From: Chloroflexota bacterium
GTDB taxonomy: Bacteria > Chloroflexota > Anaerolineae > Aggregatilineales > Phototrophicaceae
Length of the DNA stretch: 43,351 nucleotides
Assembly (NCBI GenBank): GCA_014338005.1
Contig: QUBZ01000027.1
Span: forward strand, 1-43,351
Reading direction: 5' to 3'
In this document: piece after piece, positions 7,541 through 15,621 of the stretch
How positions within the stretch are numbered: the first letter of the stretch is position 1
Layout of the letters: each line of letters starts with the position of its first letter
Position numbers and translations under genes: made by a program
The notes under the pieces: model-generated
What the model was told of the DNA's origin: nothing
Databases searched by the model: none
The model's input: only the letters and a program-made list of their open reading frames with translations

Positions 7541-8857
7541 ATGAGCCATCGTTTAAGTGCTGCCATCATCGGCGCGGGCGCAGCGGGATTAACCGCCGCC
7601 TGGGACCTGAGCCGCGCCGGGTTAGATGTGGAAGTGTTCGAGGCGGAAAGCGCCGCCGGCGGGCTGGCCGCCGGTTTCCGTGACGAAAACTGGGACTGGT
7701 CGCTGGAAAAGTTTTACCATCACTGGTTTGAAACCGACACCGAGGCCATCAAACTGGCCGGCGAAATCGGTTTTGCCGACAAAGTGCTGTTCCCGCGCCC
7801 CAGAACCAGCTATTGGATCAACGGCAAAATCTACCGCTCGGAGATGAACGCCTCCACGCTCAAACTGCCGCTGTCGCCCTTCAGCCTGTTCCGGCTGGGC
7901 CTGGCGGGGGTTTACCTCAAGTTCATCACCAAAAACTGGCGCGCGCTGGAGCAGGTGACTGCCCACGACTGGATGCGCCGCTATATGGGCGAGGAAGCCT
8001 ACAACCGCCTGTGGCGACCGCTGCTGATCGGCAAGTTCGCCGACCGCTATCAGGATGTGAATATGGCCTGGATGTGGGCGCGCATTTATACCCGCAGCGT
8101 GCGGCTGGGCATTTTTGAAGGCGGCTTCCAGGCTTTTATGGATGCGCTGGCCGACGCGGTGCGCGGCAGGAGCGGGGTTATCCACTTCAACACGCCGGTT
8201 CAGGTTGTTCGCATTCAGGACGGAAAACCGGCGCTTACGGTCGGCGGCCAGACGCGCGCCTTCGACCGGGTAATCAGCACGACTTCACCGGCGCTGATGC
8301 TGCGCCTGACTCCCGACCTGCGCGAGACGCCCTACGGGCGGCAGATGGCGGACTTGCAAAGCATCGGCGCGATCTGCGTGGTGCTGGCGCTCAAACAGTC
8401 GGTGCTGACGGACGGCACTTACTGGCTGAACCTGCCCGCCACCAGCGCCGACAAACGCGCCAGCGAGTTTCCCTTCCTGGCGCTGGTGGAGCATACCAAC
8501 TGGCTGGACAAAAAACACTATAACGGCGACGTGCTGGTGTACTGCGGCGATTATGTGCCGCCTGACCACGAGTATTTCCAGATGAGTGATGACGACCTGG
8601 TGGCGCGTTTTCTGCCGGCTTTAAAGAAGGTCAACCCGGCCTTTTCGCCGGACTGGATTCGCAAAACCTGGGTCTGGCGCGCGCCGTATGCCCAGCCTGT
8701 GCCGGGCGTCCGCCACAGCCAGAAGATTCCACCGCTGACCACGCCGCTGCCGGGCATCATCTGGGCCAGCATGAGCCAGGTGTACCCCTGGGATCGCGGC
8801 ACGAACTACGCCATCCTCATCGGGCGCGAGGCGGCGAAGCTGGCGCTGCCGGGGTAG
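7541..8857 (+). CDS. FAD-dependent oxidoreductase (protoporphyrinogen oxidase / amine oxidase superfamily)
   Basis: A 438-residue flavoprotein. The N terminus holds the dinucleotide-binding motif GAGAAGLTAAWDL followed by the strand-ending VEVFEAESAAGG, which contacts the FAD ribose. The GFRDENWDWSLEKFYHHWF segment is typical of a subgroup of NAD(P)/FAD oxidoreductases placed beside polysaccharide or lipid genes. The C terminus carries the second FAD contact near PWDRGTNYAILIGREAA. The substrate is unknown; carotenoid, porphyrin or sugar-nucleotide substrates are all possible in the superfamily. It ends the operon that starts with the flippase-like gene. Confidence 0.8.
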   Translation: MSHRLSAAIIGAGAAGLTAAWDLSRAGLDVEVFEAESAAGGLAAGFRDENWDWSLEKFYHHWFETDTEAIKLAGEIGFADKVLFPRPRTSYWINGKIYRSEMNASTLKLPLSPFSLFRLGLAGVYLKFITKNWRALEQVTAHDWMRRYMGEEAYNRLWRPLLIGKFADRYQDVNMAWMWARIYTRSVRLGIFEGGFQAFMDALADAVRGRSGVIHFNTPVQVVRIQDGKPALTVGGQTRAFDRVISTTSPALMLRLTPDLRETPYGRQMADLQSIGAICVVLALKQSVLTDGTYWLNLPATSADKRASEFPFLALVEHTNWLDKKHYNGDVLVYCGDYVPPDHEYFQMSDDDLVARFLPALKKVNPAFSPDWIRKTWVWRAPYAQPVPGVRHSQKIPPLTTPLPGIIWASMSQVYPWDRGTNYAILIGREAAKLALPG

Positions 8858-8928
8858 GGGCGCTTCTGGCCTCGACACGCGGCACTCGGCACTTGCATTA
8901 AGGTTTCCGCAAGGCCGGAGGCTTACGG

Positions 8929-8953
8929 TTGCCTGTGTACCGGCAAGGTTTTT
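8929..8953 (+). terminator. Possible weak terminator
   Basis: TTGCC (8929-8933) and GGCAA (8942-8946) can pair over an 8-base loop, followed by GGTTTTTC. The stem is short, so this is tentative. Confidence 0.3.
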
Positions 8954-9077
8954 CACCTGCATACCCTCACACAAAGGTAGATTCTCTGTTCCGGTTGCGT
9001 ATAAATTTCACTACAATAAACATTAACCGCTGTTTTTGAGTGGTACGGTTAATACACACTCGCCAAGAGGAGAAACC

Positions 9078-10472
9078 ATGAAAATTCTCGTCGCTGGAAC
9101 CGGATTTGTGGGCTTAACGCACGCTGCGGTGATCTCGGAATATGGTCATGAAGTATATGCCTATGATGTGGATGAAAAGAAAATCGCGGCCTACTGCTCC
9201 GGCGATCCGAAGCAGATCGAGGAATACGTCAACGAACCCGGCCTGTCAGAAATTATCGCCGAAAATCTGAACCGGTATTTGTTCTTCCTGCACGCCAACG
9301 ACATCGAAAATATCATCGAAGGCACGGACGCGATTTTCCTGTGTCCCCCTACGCCGCCTAACCCTAACGGCTCGTCCGACCTGAGTTATTATCTGGATGT
9401 CGCTAACCATCTGGCGCGCCTGCTGGCGAAACGCCAGGATCAGCGGCGGGTGGTGCTGATTAACAAAAGCACCGTACCCATCGGCACAGCGCGCCTGCTG
9501 GAAGGCGTGCTGAAGCAGCACGAAGTCCCGAACGCCGGCGTGGCCTCCAACCCCGAATTTCTGCCGGAAGGTGATGCGGTCGAGAAGTCCCGCCGCCCTG
9601 ACCGGGTGGTGGTCGGCGCGGATACCGAGGATGACTTCAAAATCATCCGGCGCATTTATTCGCAGTTCGTCAACCATGTGCGGATTCGTTATATCGAAAC
9701 CACGCCGGAAACCGCCGAGGCGATCAAATATACGGCCAATACGCTGCTGCTGACGTACATCTCCTTCTGGAACGGCGTGGGCGCGCGGCTGGGCGAGGCG
9801 TTCCCGAACATCCGCATGGAAGACCTCAAACGCGGCGTGACCGCCGACGGGCGCATCAGCACGTGGGGGTCGTATGTCTCCAACGGGGCGGGCGGCTCGT
9901 GTTTTGGCAAGGATATACAGTCGCTCATTTACCAGTTCAAAAGCGCCGGCCAGCCCGCCGACCTGCTGCAAGCCGTTTATGACATCAACGAATTTCAGAA
10001 GGTTTATCTGGTAGACCGCGCCATCCAGGAAGCCGGCGCGAACTTCAACAACCGGACGGTGGCGCTGCTGGGGCTGGCCTTCAAACAGCGCACCAACGAT
10101 ATGCGCGATGCATCGTCGCTGCAAGTGGTCAACGCGCTGCTGGGGCGCGGCGTGAAGGCCATCCGCGCTTACGACCCGCTGGCGATGAACGAAGCCCGGC
10201 GTTTTTTCAACCCTGACCAGAACCACCTGTTCGAGCGCATCAGCTATCACAACTCGCCCAGGGAAGCCATGCAGGGCAGCGACATGCTGTTCATCTCCAC
10301 CGATTGGGAGGAATTCCGGGGGCTGTCCCGCACCATCGAACAGAGCGTCCAGCCGCCGTACCTGGTGATTGATGGCCGCCGCATGATCCCGGATTATATG
10401 GAGCTGGTCGAGCGCGGTTATGGTTATCTGGCGGTCGGCTCGCCGTACCTGTATAAAAACGCCTCGTCGTAG
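9078..10472 (+). CDS. UDP-glucose/GDP-mannose dehydrogenase family protein
   Basis: A 464-residue NAD-dependent four-electron dehydrogenase that oxidises a nucleotide sugar to its uronic acid for exopolysaccharide or glycan synthesis. The Rossmann motif GTGFVGLTHAAVISEYGHEV sits near the N terminus, the catalytic Cys275 lies in GGSCFGKD, and the C-terminal substrate-binding domain contains LLGLAFKQRTNDMRDASS. The ATG at 9078 is preferred over an upstream TTG at 9036 because AGAGGAG lies 5 bases before it and the Rossmann strand begins at once. It is monocistronic, ending at a strong terminator. The exact sugar cannot be read; the sequence is somewhat divergent from classical Ugd. Confidence 0.85.
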   Translation: MKILVAGTGFVGLTHAAVISEYGHEVYAYDVDEKKIAAYCSGDPKQIEEYVNEPGLSEIIAENLNRYLFFLHANDIENIIEGTDAIFLCPPTPPNPNGSSDLSYYLDVANHLARLLAKRQDQRRVVLINKSTVPIGTARLLEGVLKQHEVPNAGVASNPEFLPEGDAVEKSRRPDRVVVGADTEDDFKIIRRIYSQFVNHVRIRYIETTPETAEAIKYTANTLLLTYISFWNGVGARLGEAFPNIRMEDLKRGVTADGRISTWGSYVSNGAGGSCFGKDIQSLIYQFKSAGQPADLLQAVYDINEFQKVYLVDRAIQEAGANFNNRTVALLGLAFKQRTNDMRDASSLQVVNALLGRGVKAIRAYDPLAMNEARRFFNPDQNHLFERISYHNSPREAMQGSDMLFISTDWEEFRGLSRTIEQSVQPPYLVIDGRRMIPDYMELVERGYGYLAVGSPYLYKNASS

Positions 10473-10501
10473 TGGAGGCGCTCGAACGCGGTTTTATCGA
10501 G

Positions 10502-10533
10502 ACAGGGGGCGTAAGCTCCCTGTTTGATTTTTT
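10502..10533 (+). terminator. Intrinsic terminator after the sugar-nucleotide dehydrogenase
   Basis: ACAGGGGGC (10502-10510), loop GTAA, and GCTCCCTGT (10515-10523) form a 9-bp stem with one G-T pair, followed by TTGATTTTTT. Confidence 0.85.
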
Positions 10534-10572
10534 GGGGGGCAGAAACAATCATCAGATGTTCAGACTTCGCCA

Positions 10573-10602
10573 TTAGCAAACGGCCTTATGGCATGATATG
10601 AT
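10573..10602 (+). promoter_or_regulatory. Candidate promoter of the M16 peptidase pair
   Basis: TTAGCA (10573-10578), an 18-bp spacer and TATGAT (10597-10602), about 40 bp before the first peptidase ATG. Confidence 0.4.
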
Positions 10603-10641
10603 GTCCGATCAAACCACAGACGTAAAAGGAAAAGAGAAGCT

Positions 10642-11934
10642 ATGGCAGGTGTCACCCGCCACCAACTGGATAATGGTTTAACGGTACTTTTGAAGGAACA
10701 GCACAGCGCACAGGTCATTAGCTGGTGGGTGTTATACCGCATCGGCAGCCGCAACGAACATACCGGGCAGACCGGCATCTCCCACTGGACGGAACATATG
10801 ATGTTCAAGGGGACGGAACAGTTCCCCGGCGGCCAGCTGGACAAGATGATTAGCCGCGAAGGCGGCACGTGGAACGCGCAGACCTCGATGGACTATACGG
10901 CCTATTTTGAAACCATGCCCGCCGACCGGATTGACCTGGCGCTGCGCCTGGAGGCCGACCGTATGGTGAACGCCCGCTTCGAGCCGGACGAAGTGGAGTC
11001 GGAGCGCACCGTCATCATTTCCGAGCGGCAGGGGGCGGAAAATTCGCCGCTGTTCTGGCTGGGCGAGGAAGTGCGCGCGGCGGCCTTTCGCGTGCATGGC
11101 TACCATCACGAAATCCTGGGCGACATGGCCGACCTGCAAACCATAACGCGGGACGACCTGTACGGCCACTACAAAAGCCATTATATGCCGAATAACGCCA
11201 TCGCCGTCGCAGTAGGGGATTTTGACACCCCGGATATGCTCCGGCGCATCGAAGCCCTCTACGGCGCGATTCCGCCGGGCAGCCCGCCGAAAATCTTCCG
11301 GCGGCCAGAGCCGGAGCAGCAGGGTGAGCGCCGCGTGCGGGTGGAGCGCCCCGGCAGCAACGCCTTTCTGGAAGTGGCCTACCGCGCCCCGGCGGCCACC
11401 GACTCCGACTGGTTTAAGGTGGCGATCCTCAACAGCATCCTCACCGGCCCCAGCGGCATGGGCGGCGGCAGCGTGGATAACAAAACCAGCCGCCTGTACC
11501 GGGCGCTGGTGAAAACCGAAATCGCCGCCGACGTGGACGGCAGCCTGATGCCGACCGTAGACCCGTATCTGTTCGACATCGTGGCGACACTGCGCCCCGA
11601 TCGCACGCTGGAGGAAGCCGAAGCCGCGCTGGATGCCGAAATGCAGCGCATCGCCAGCGAGCCGGTTTCCGAGGCGGAACTGGAACGCGCCAAAAAACAG
11701 GCGCGGGCGCTGTTCGCTTACAGCACCGAACGCGTCACGGCGCAGGCCTTCTGGCTGGCGTTTGCCGAAAATTTTGAAAATTACACCTGGTTTGAACAGT
11801 TCGTGCCGCGCCTGGAAGCGGTCACGGTCGAGGATGTGCTGGAGGTGGCGCGGCGCGTCCTGCGCCCGCAGAACCGCACTGTTGGCTGGTTCATCCCAAC
11901 CGGCGACGGCGAATTTGCCGAGGAAGAAGAATAA
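10642..11934 (+). CDS. M16 family zinc peptidase, catalytic subunit
   Basis: A 430-residue pitrilysin/processing-peptidase-like protein. The inverted zinc motif HxxEH is intact (HWTEH: H48, E51, H52), and the downstream helix with a third acidic ligand fits FEPDEVESERTVIISE. The C-terminal half repeats the M16 fold (LYRALVKTEIAADVDGS). There is no signal peptide, so it is probably cytoplasmic. It is followed after 4 bp by a second M16 gene without the zinc motif, the usual arrangement of heterodimeric bacterial M16 enzymes in which one subunit cuts and the other shapes the chamber. Likely substrates are small unfolded peptides. Confidence 0.9.
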   Translation: MAGVTRHQLDNGLTVLLKEQHSAQVISWWVLYRIGSRNEHTGQTGISHWTEHMMFKGTEQFPGGQLDKMISREGGTWNAQTSMDYTAYFETMPADRIDLALRLEADRMVNARFEPDEVESERTVIISERQGAENSPLFWLGEEVRAAAFRVHGYHHEILGDMADLQTITRDDLYGHYKSHYMPNNAIAVAVGDFDTPDMLRRIEALYGAIPPGSPPKIFRRPEPEQQGERRVRVERPGSNAFLEVAYRAPAATDSDWFKVAILNSILTGPSGMGGGSVDNKTSRLYRALVKTEIAADVDGSLMPTVDPYLFDIVATLRPDRTLEEAEAALDAEMQRIASEPVSEAELERAKKQARALFAYSTERVTAQAFWLAFAENFENYTWFEQFVPRLEAVTVEDVLEVARRVLRPQNRTVGWFIPTGDGEFAEEEE

Positions 11935-11938
11935 CACT

Positions 11939-13225
11939 ATGCCTGACCACACCAATTCCCTGCCCGGCCCGGACACCATCACGCGGGTGACGCTGGAAAA
12001 CGGCATCACCGTCCTGGTTTACGAAAACTTCGCCGCCCAATCGGTTGTCCTGGCCGGTTCGCTGACGGCGGGCAGCCAGCACGAAACGGCGGAAAAATCC
12101 GGCCTGGCGAGCATGACCGCCAGCGCCCTAATGCGCGGGACGTTCACCCGCGACTTCGATACCATTCACGCCAACCTGGAGGACATCGGGGCCGATCTGG
12201 ACATCGGCGCGGGCGTCCATACCGCCGGCTTTAACGGCAAGGCGCTGGCCGAAGACCTGCCGGTGCTGGTGAACCTGCTGGCCGACGTGCTGCGCGAGCC
12301 GGCTTTTCCCGCCGATCAGGTGGAGCGGCTGCGCGGCGAGATCATCACCGGCCTGCGCTACCGCCAGCAGGACACACGCTTCCGCGCCAACCGCGCCTTC
12401 CGCGATGCGCTGTACCCGCCCAACCATCCCTATCATTACAGCGTTCGCGGCACGCTCCAGACCGTGCCGGAAATCACCGTCGCCGATCTGGCCGATTTTC
12501 ACCGGCGGCATTATGGGCCGGCGGGCATGATCGTGGTGATCGTCGGCGCGGTGCGCGCGGGCGAAGCGGTGGACATCGTGCGCGCGCGCCTGGGCGACTG
12601 GCGGAATTCCGGCCAGTCCACGCCGCCCCCACTGCCGGAAGTGCCGCCGCTGGAAGAAACACGGCGCGTGAACGTCATCATCCCCGGCAAAACGCAGTCA
12701 GACATCGTGCTGGGTGTGCCGGGGCCGTCGCGCCTGGCCGACGATTACCGCCCGGCGCTGCTCGCCAACAGCGTCCTGGGACAGTTCGGCATGATGGGGC
12801 GCATCGGCGAAGAAGTGCGCGAAAAACGCGGCCTGGCCTATTACGCCTACAGCGCGCTGGAAGGGGGACACGGCCCCGGCCCCTGGAGCGTGATCGCCGG
12901 GGTGAACCCGGCCAACGTGCAGCTGGCGGTGGACAGCATCGTGGGGGAAATCCGCCGTATCACCAGCGAGCCGGTCAGCGATGAAGACCTGGCCGATAAC
13001 AAGTCGTATTTCACCGGCCACCTGCCGCTGCAGCTGGAAAGCAACGAGGGCATCGCGGCCTCGATTCTGAACATCGAAACTTACGATCTGGGGCTGGATT
13101 ACCTGCTGACGGTGTGCGACGAAATCAACGCGCTGACCAAAGAAGACCTGCTGGCGGCGGCGCGGCATTACCTGAACCCGGATACGTTTGTGCTGGCGGT
13201 GGCCGGGCCCGATTCTGAGGGCTGA
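11939..13225 (+). CDS. M16 family peptidase-like protein, non-catalytic subunit
   Basis: A 428-residue partner of the preceding protease. The M16 fold is clear (YENFAAQSVVLAGSLTAGS, later RRHYGPAGMIVVIVGAV and EKRGLAYYAYSALEGG). At the position of HxxEH it has LASMTASALMRGT, with no His or Glu ligands, so it should not bind zinc. The conserved RGLAYYAYS region that contributes substrate contacts in trans is present. The chosen ATG at 11939 lies 4 bp after the first gene's stop. The same frame stays open further upstream, but that stretch overlaps the first gene and has no M16 similarity. The pair is presumably translated together and assembles as a heterodimer. Confidence 0.88.
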   Translation: MPDHTNSLPGPDTITRVTLENGITVLVYENFAAQSVVLAGSLTAGSQHETAEKSGLASMTASALMRGTFTRDFDTIHANLEDIGADLDIGAGVHTAGFNGKALAEDLPVLVNLLADVLREPAFPADQVERLRGEIITGLRYRQQDTRFRANRAFRDALYPPNHPYHYSVRGTLQTVPEITVADLADFHRRHYGPAGMIVVIVGAVRAGEAVDIVRARLGDWRNSGQSTPPPLPEVPPLEETRRVNVIIPGKTQSDIVLGVPGPSRLADDYRPALLANSVLGQFGMMGRIGEEVREKRGLAYYAYSALEGGHGPGPWSVIAGVNPANVQLAVDSIVGEIRRITSEPVSDEDLADNKSYFTGHLPLQLESNEGIAASILNIETYDLGLDYLLTVCDEINALTKEDLLAAARHYLNPDTFVLAVAGPDSEG

Positions 13226-13227
13226 CG

Positions 13228-13392
13228 ATGGCCGCGCCTGAGCGTCTGGTCGCGGAGCGGATCGGAGGGCTGGCGGCGGTGCAGGCGTTTTGCCGCCGCC
13301 ATCCTATGCGCCGGCTGGCGCTGTTCGGCTCGGTGCTGCGGGATGAAACGCGGCTGCGCGACATGCTGGACGCCGCCCTGCCGCCGGAGTAG
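13228..13392 (+). pseudogene. Remnant of an MNT nucleotidyltransferase (MntA) possibly fused to a HepT fragment
   Basis: A 54-codon frame beginning 2 bases after the M16 stop, with GAGGG upstream. Residues 12-38 match the start of minimal nucleotidyltransferases (AVQAFCRRHP, then LALFGSVLRD), but the following DxD metal site is missing. Instead it reads DETRLRDMLDAA, which looks like the first residues of a HepT/DUF86 HEPN toxin, and then stops after LPPE. The simplest reading is an internal deletion joining the antitoxin start to the toxin start of an adjacent MntA-HepT pair. It cannot be catalytic. The HepT part is short, so that half of the call is less certain. Confidence 0.55.
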
Positions 13393-13447
13393 GGGCGCAT
13401 CGAACATACGGTCTTGACATTCGCCACAGACCAATGGTGACAAATGA

Positions 13448-13477
13448 TTTACGCCCGGCGTGAAAAATCGTTACAAT
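13448..13477 (+). promoter_or_regulatory. Candidate promoter of the propeller lipoprotein
   Basis: TTTACG (13448-13453), an 18-bp spacer and TACAAT (13472-13477), about 42 bp before the ATG at 13520. Confidence 0.45.
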
Positions 13478-13519
13478 CGCCCGCCAGTACAAGTGCAGCG
13501 ATTGGTCGAGGAATTTTTC

Positions 13520-15448
13520 ATGTCGCGTAAATTTTTTATAGCTGCCGTCGTTTTGCTGCTGGCGGCCTGTTCCAGCACCGGCGGCGACCCCTACGGCGTT
13601 GCCCGCGAACGAGGGGTGATGACGGCCGTCGCCGCCACCCAGGTCTACGAAAAAGAAACCGCGCCCGCGCTGGTCGCGCCGCTCCCGGACGCCGTGTTCG
13701 AGCATCCCTACAACATCATTCTGAGGTGGGAATGGGAACGCCCCCTGCGGGGCGACGAAGTGTTCGACGTGCGCGTCTGGCGGGAGGGCGAGCCGCACTA
13801 CGGCATTACCTGGAGTCCCAGCAGCAGTTTTAACGCCAGCGACTGGCTGCGCTACCAGCAGCCGGGCGACTTTTACTGGTCGGTGGCGGTCATCACCGGC
13901 AGCGAAGGCCAGGTAGACCGCGAGATCAGCAGTGAAGCGCCGTCCCGCAAGTTCACGGTTTTGAGCAGCCGCCTGCCCACGCCGACCGCCGTCCCGGTGG
14001 CGGATACCATCGAACTGCCGCCCGGTTTTGTCGTCAAACCCTATGCCGAGCCGCCCACCAACCTGTCCGGCGTGATGAACTGGGGGCCGGACGGCGAACT
14101 GTACATCATGACACATGGCGGCGATATTTACGTGGCGCGCGACCTGAACGGCGACCGCTACGCCGAGGACATGAAGGCGCTGTTTATTGACCACGACGAA
14201 CTGCTGAGTTATGCCATCGGCATCGCGCTTCATGAAGGTGTGATTTATATCTCCGACAGCGGGCGCATCAGCACCTTCACCGACGGTGACGGTGACGGCA
14301 CACTGGACACGCTGACGCCGATTGTTACCGGGCTGCCCTCGCTGCGGCATCCGTTCCATTCCAATAACCAGATCGAATTCGGGCCGGACGGCAAGCTGTA
14401 CGTGGGCATCGGCGCGAATACCGATCACGGGCCGCTGGACGGCTCCGACGAAACCAAAATCCTGCGGATGAACCCGGACGGCAGCGAACTGGAAGTGTTC
14501 GCCACCGGCTTCCGCAACCCCAATGACATCACGTTTTCGCCGGAAGGCGAGCTGTTCACGATTGACAACAACCCGAACGAGTTCGGCCCCGACCTGCGCT
14601 ACCTGCCGGGCGAGGAAGTTAACTATGTGCAGTTCGGCAAGGACTACGGCTTCCCGCGCGTATACGGCACGATCAACCTGATAAACGATCCCAGCGAACC
14701 GCCGGTCACTGAATTTTATTCCTCGGTGGGGGTGAGCGGCATCGTTTATTATGCTGCCGACCAGTTCCCGGAATATTACCGGGGCGGCCTATTTGTGACG
14801 CAGTTCGGCACGGCAGCGCCCAGCCCGGTGGCGCGCAGCCTGCAAAATGGGCGGCAGGTGGTGTTCGTGAAGATGGAAAAAACGTCCGATGGCCGCTACG
14901 TAGGCGACTGGGAAACCTTCGCCGCGTTTGACGAAACGCTGATTGACTTTCGCCCGGTGGATGTGACCGTCGGGCCGGACGGCGCGCTGTACGTGCTGGA
15001 GTGGTTCTCCAGCACGGTATACCGCATCGAATACGTGGGCGAAAGCGCGCAGCTGGCGGTGCTGCCCACGCCTACGCCCACACTGCCGCCGACGCCCGCG
15101 CCGCCCGACCTGCTGGCCGAAGGCGAGGCGCTGTTCCTGTGGGGCGCGCAGGATGCCCCCGCCTGCGTCACCTGCCACCTGCTGGACGGGACCGCCAGCG
15201 CCATCGCGCCGTCGCTGCTGGGGATTCGCTACTGGGCGGAAGAACGTTCCACCCAGTTCGGCATCGAGGAATATATCTACAAGTCCATCGTGGAGCCGAA
15301 CCTGTTTGTCGTGCCGGGGTATAACGCCAGTTACATGTACCTGGATTACGGCAAACGCTACACCATTGACCAGATCGAGGCGCTGGTGGCTTACGTGCTG
15401 TCGCTCGACCCCGCGCCGCCCACGCCGACCCCAACCGGGATGGGTTAA
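13520..15448 (+). CDS. Lipoprotein with PQQ/glucose-sorbosone dehydrogenase-like propeller and C-terminal cytochrome c
   Basis: A 642-residue exported protein. A lipoprotein signal ends in LLLAACSS with the lipidated Cys at residue 17. A beta-sandwich-like segment follows (about 50-155), then a propeller (about 170-510) with GSDH-type repeats: LPPGFVVKPYAEPPTNLSGVM, LRHPFHSNNQIEFGPDGKLY and GFRNPNDITFSPEGELF. A Thr-Pro linker (TPTPTLPPTPAPP) leads to a small cytochrome c domain with CVTCH (C549, C552, H553), so heme is covalently bound outside the membrane. It may oxidise a sugar or aldose and pass electrons directly to its own heme. ATG at 13520 has GAGGAA upstream and gives the signal peptide; an earlier in-frame start adds 20 unlikely residues. 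Confidence 0.82.
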   Translation: MSRKFFIAAVVLLLAACSSTGGDPYGVARERGVMTAVAATQVYEKETAPALVAPLPDAVFEHPYNIILRWEWERPLRGDEVFDVRVWREGEPHYGITWSPSSSFNASDWLRYQQPGDFYWSVAVITGSEGQVDREISSEAPSRKFTVLSSRLPTPTAVPVADTIELPPGFVVKPYAEPPTNLSGVMNWGPDGELYIMTHGGDIYVARDLNGDRYAEDMKALFIDHDELLSYAIGIALHEGVIYISDSGRISTFTDGDGDGTLDTLTPIVTGLPSLRHPFHSNNQIEFGPDGKLYVGIGANTDHGPLDGSDETKILRMNPDGSELEVFATGFRNPNDITFSPEGELFTIDNNPNEFGPDLRYLPGEEVNYVQFGKDYGFPRVYGTINLINDPSEPPVTEFYSSVGVSGIVYYAADQFPEYYRGGLFVTQFGTAAPSPVARSLQNGRQVVFVKMEKTSDGRYVGDWETFAAFDETLIDFRPVDVTVGPDGALYVLEWFSSTVYRIEYVGESAQLAVLPTPTPTLPPTPAPPDLLAEGEALFLWGAQDAPACVTCHLLDGTASAIAPSLLGIRYWAEERSTQFGIEEYIYKSIVEPNLFVVPGYNASYMYLDYGKRYTIDQIEALVAYVLSLDPAPPTPTPTGMG

Positions 15449-15476
15449 CCATCTGTTTTTTCCGCAAATCTGCATG

Positions 15477-15511
15477 AGGACACGGCCTGGCCGTGTCCTT
15501 TCATTAATTTT
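15477..15511 (+). terminator. Intrinsic terminator after the propeller lipoprotein
   Basis: AGGACACGG (15477-15485) pairs fully with CCGTGTCCT (15491-15499), followed by TTTCATTAATTTT. Confidence 0.8.
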
Positions 15512-15538
15512 GGTTTCTGATTTGGTAGTTTCCTTTGG

Positions 15539-15583
15539 TTTCGAAATGCGGTAAACTAGTTTTGATTTCGTTCGCTTTCGAAA
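15539..15583 (+). promoter_or_regulatory. Twin TTTCGAAA palindromes before the E2/E1 operon
   Basis: Two identical 8-bp palindromes, TTTCGAAA at 15539-15546 and 15576-15583, are 37 bp apart centre to centre. The second extends to GCTTTCGAAAGC (15574-15585). They lie between the upstream terminator and the E2 ATG, where a regulator of the operon would bind. No clear -35/-10 pair could be fitted nearby. Confidence 0.4.
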
Positions 15584-15621
15584 GCTTCAGGCTTGACCTC
15601 ACAGGCTAAGGTGAAAACCCG

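Noticed and set aside
9036..9077. Upstream TTG start for the sugar-nucleotide dehydrogenase
   Set aside because: The 14 extra residues precede the Rossmann strand, and the strong ribosome site AGAGGAG fits ATG 9078.
10732..12009. Long minus-strand open frame opposite the first M16 peptidase
   Set aside because: It mirrors the real gene's codon pattern, has an Arg/His/Gln-rich composition and no domain; typical of GC-rich antisense frames. The same applies to those near 19367-20614, 26000-27139 and 31377-32270.
13414..13419. TTGACA as a promoter for the lipoprotein
   Set aside because: No -10-like hexamer lies 16-19 bp downstream; the pair at 13448-13477 fits better.
15449..15621. LacI operator TAACATGTTA before the E2/E1 operon
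   Set aside because: The 10-mer is absent here; only TTTCGAAA palindromes occur, so direct LacI control of this operon is not supported.
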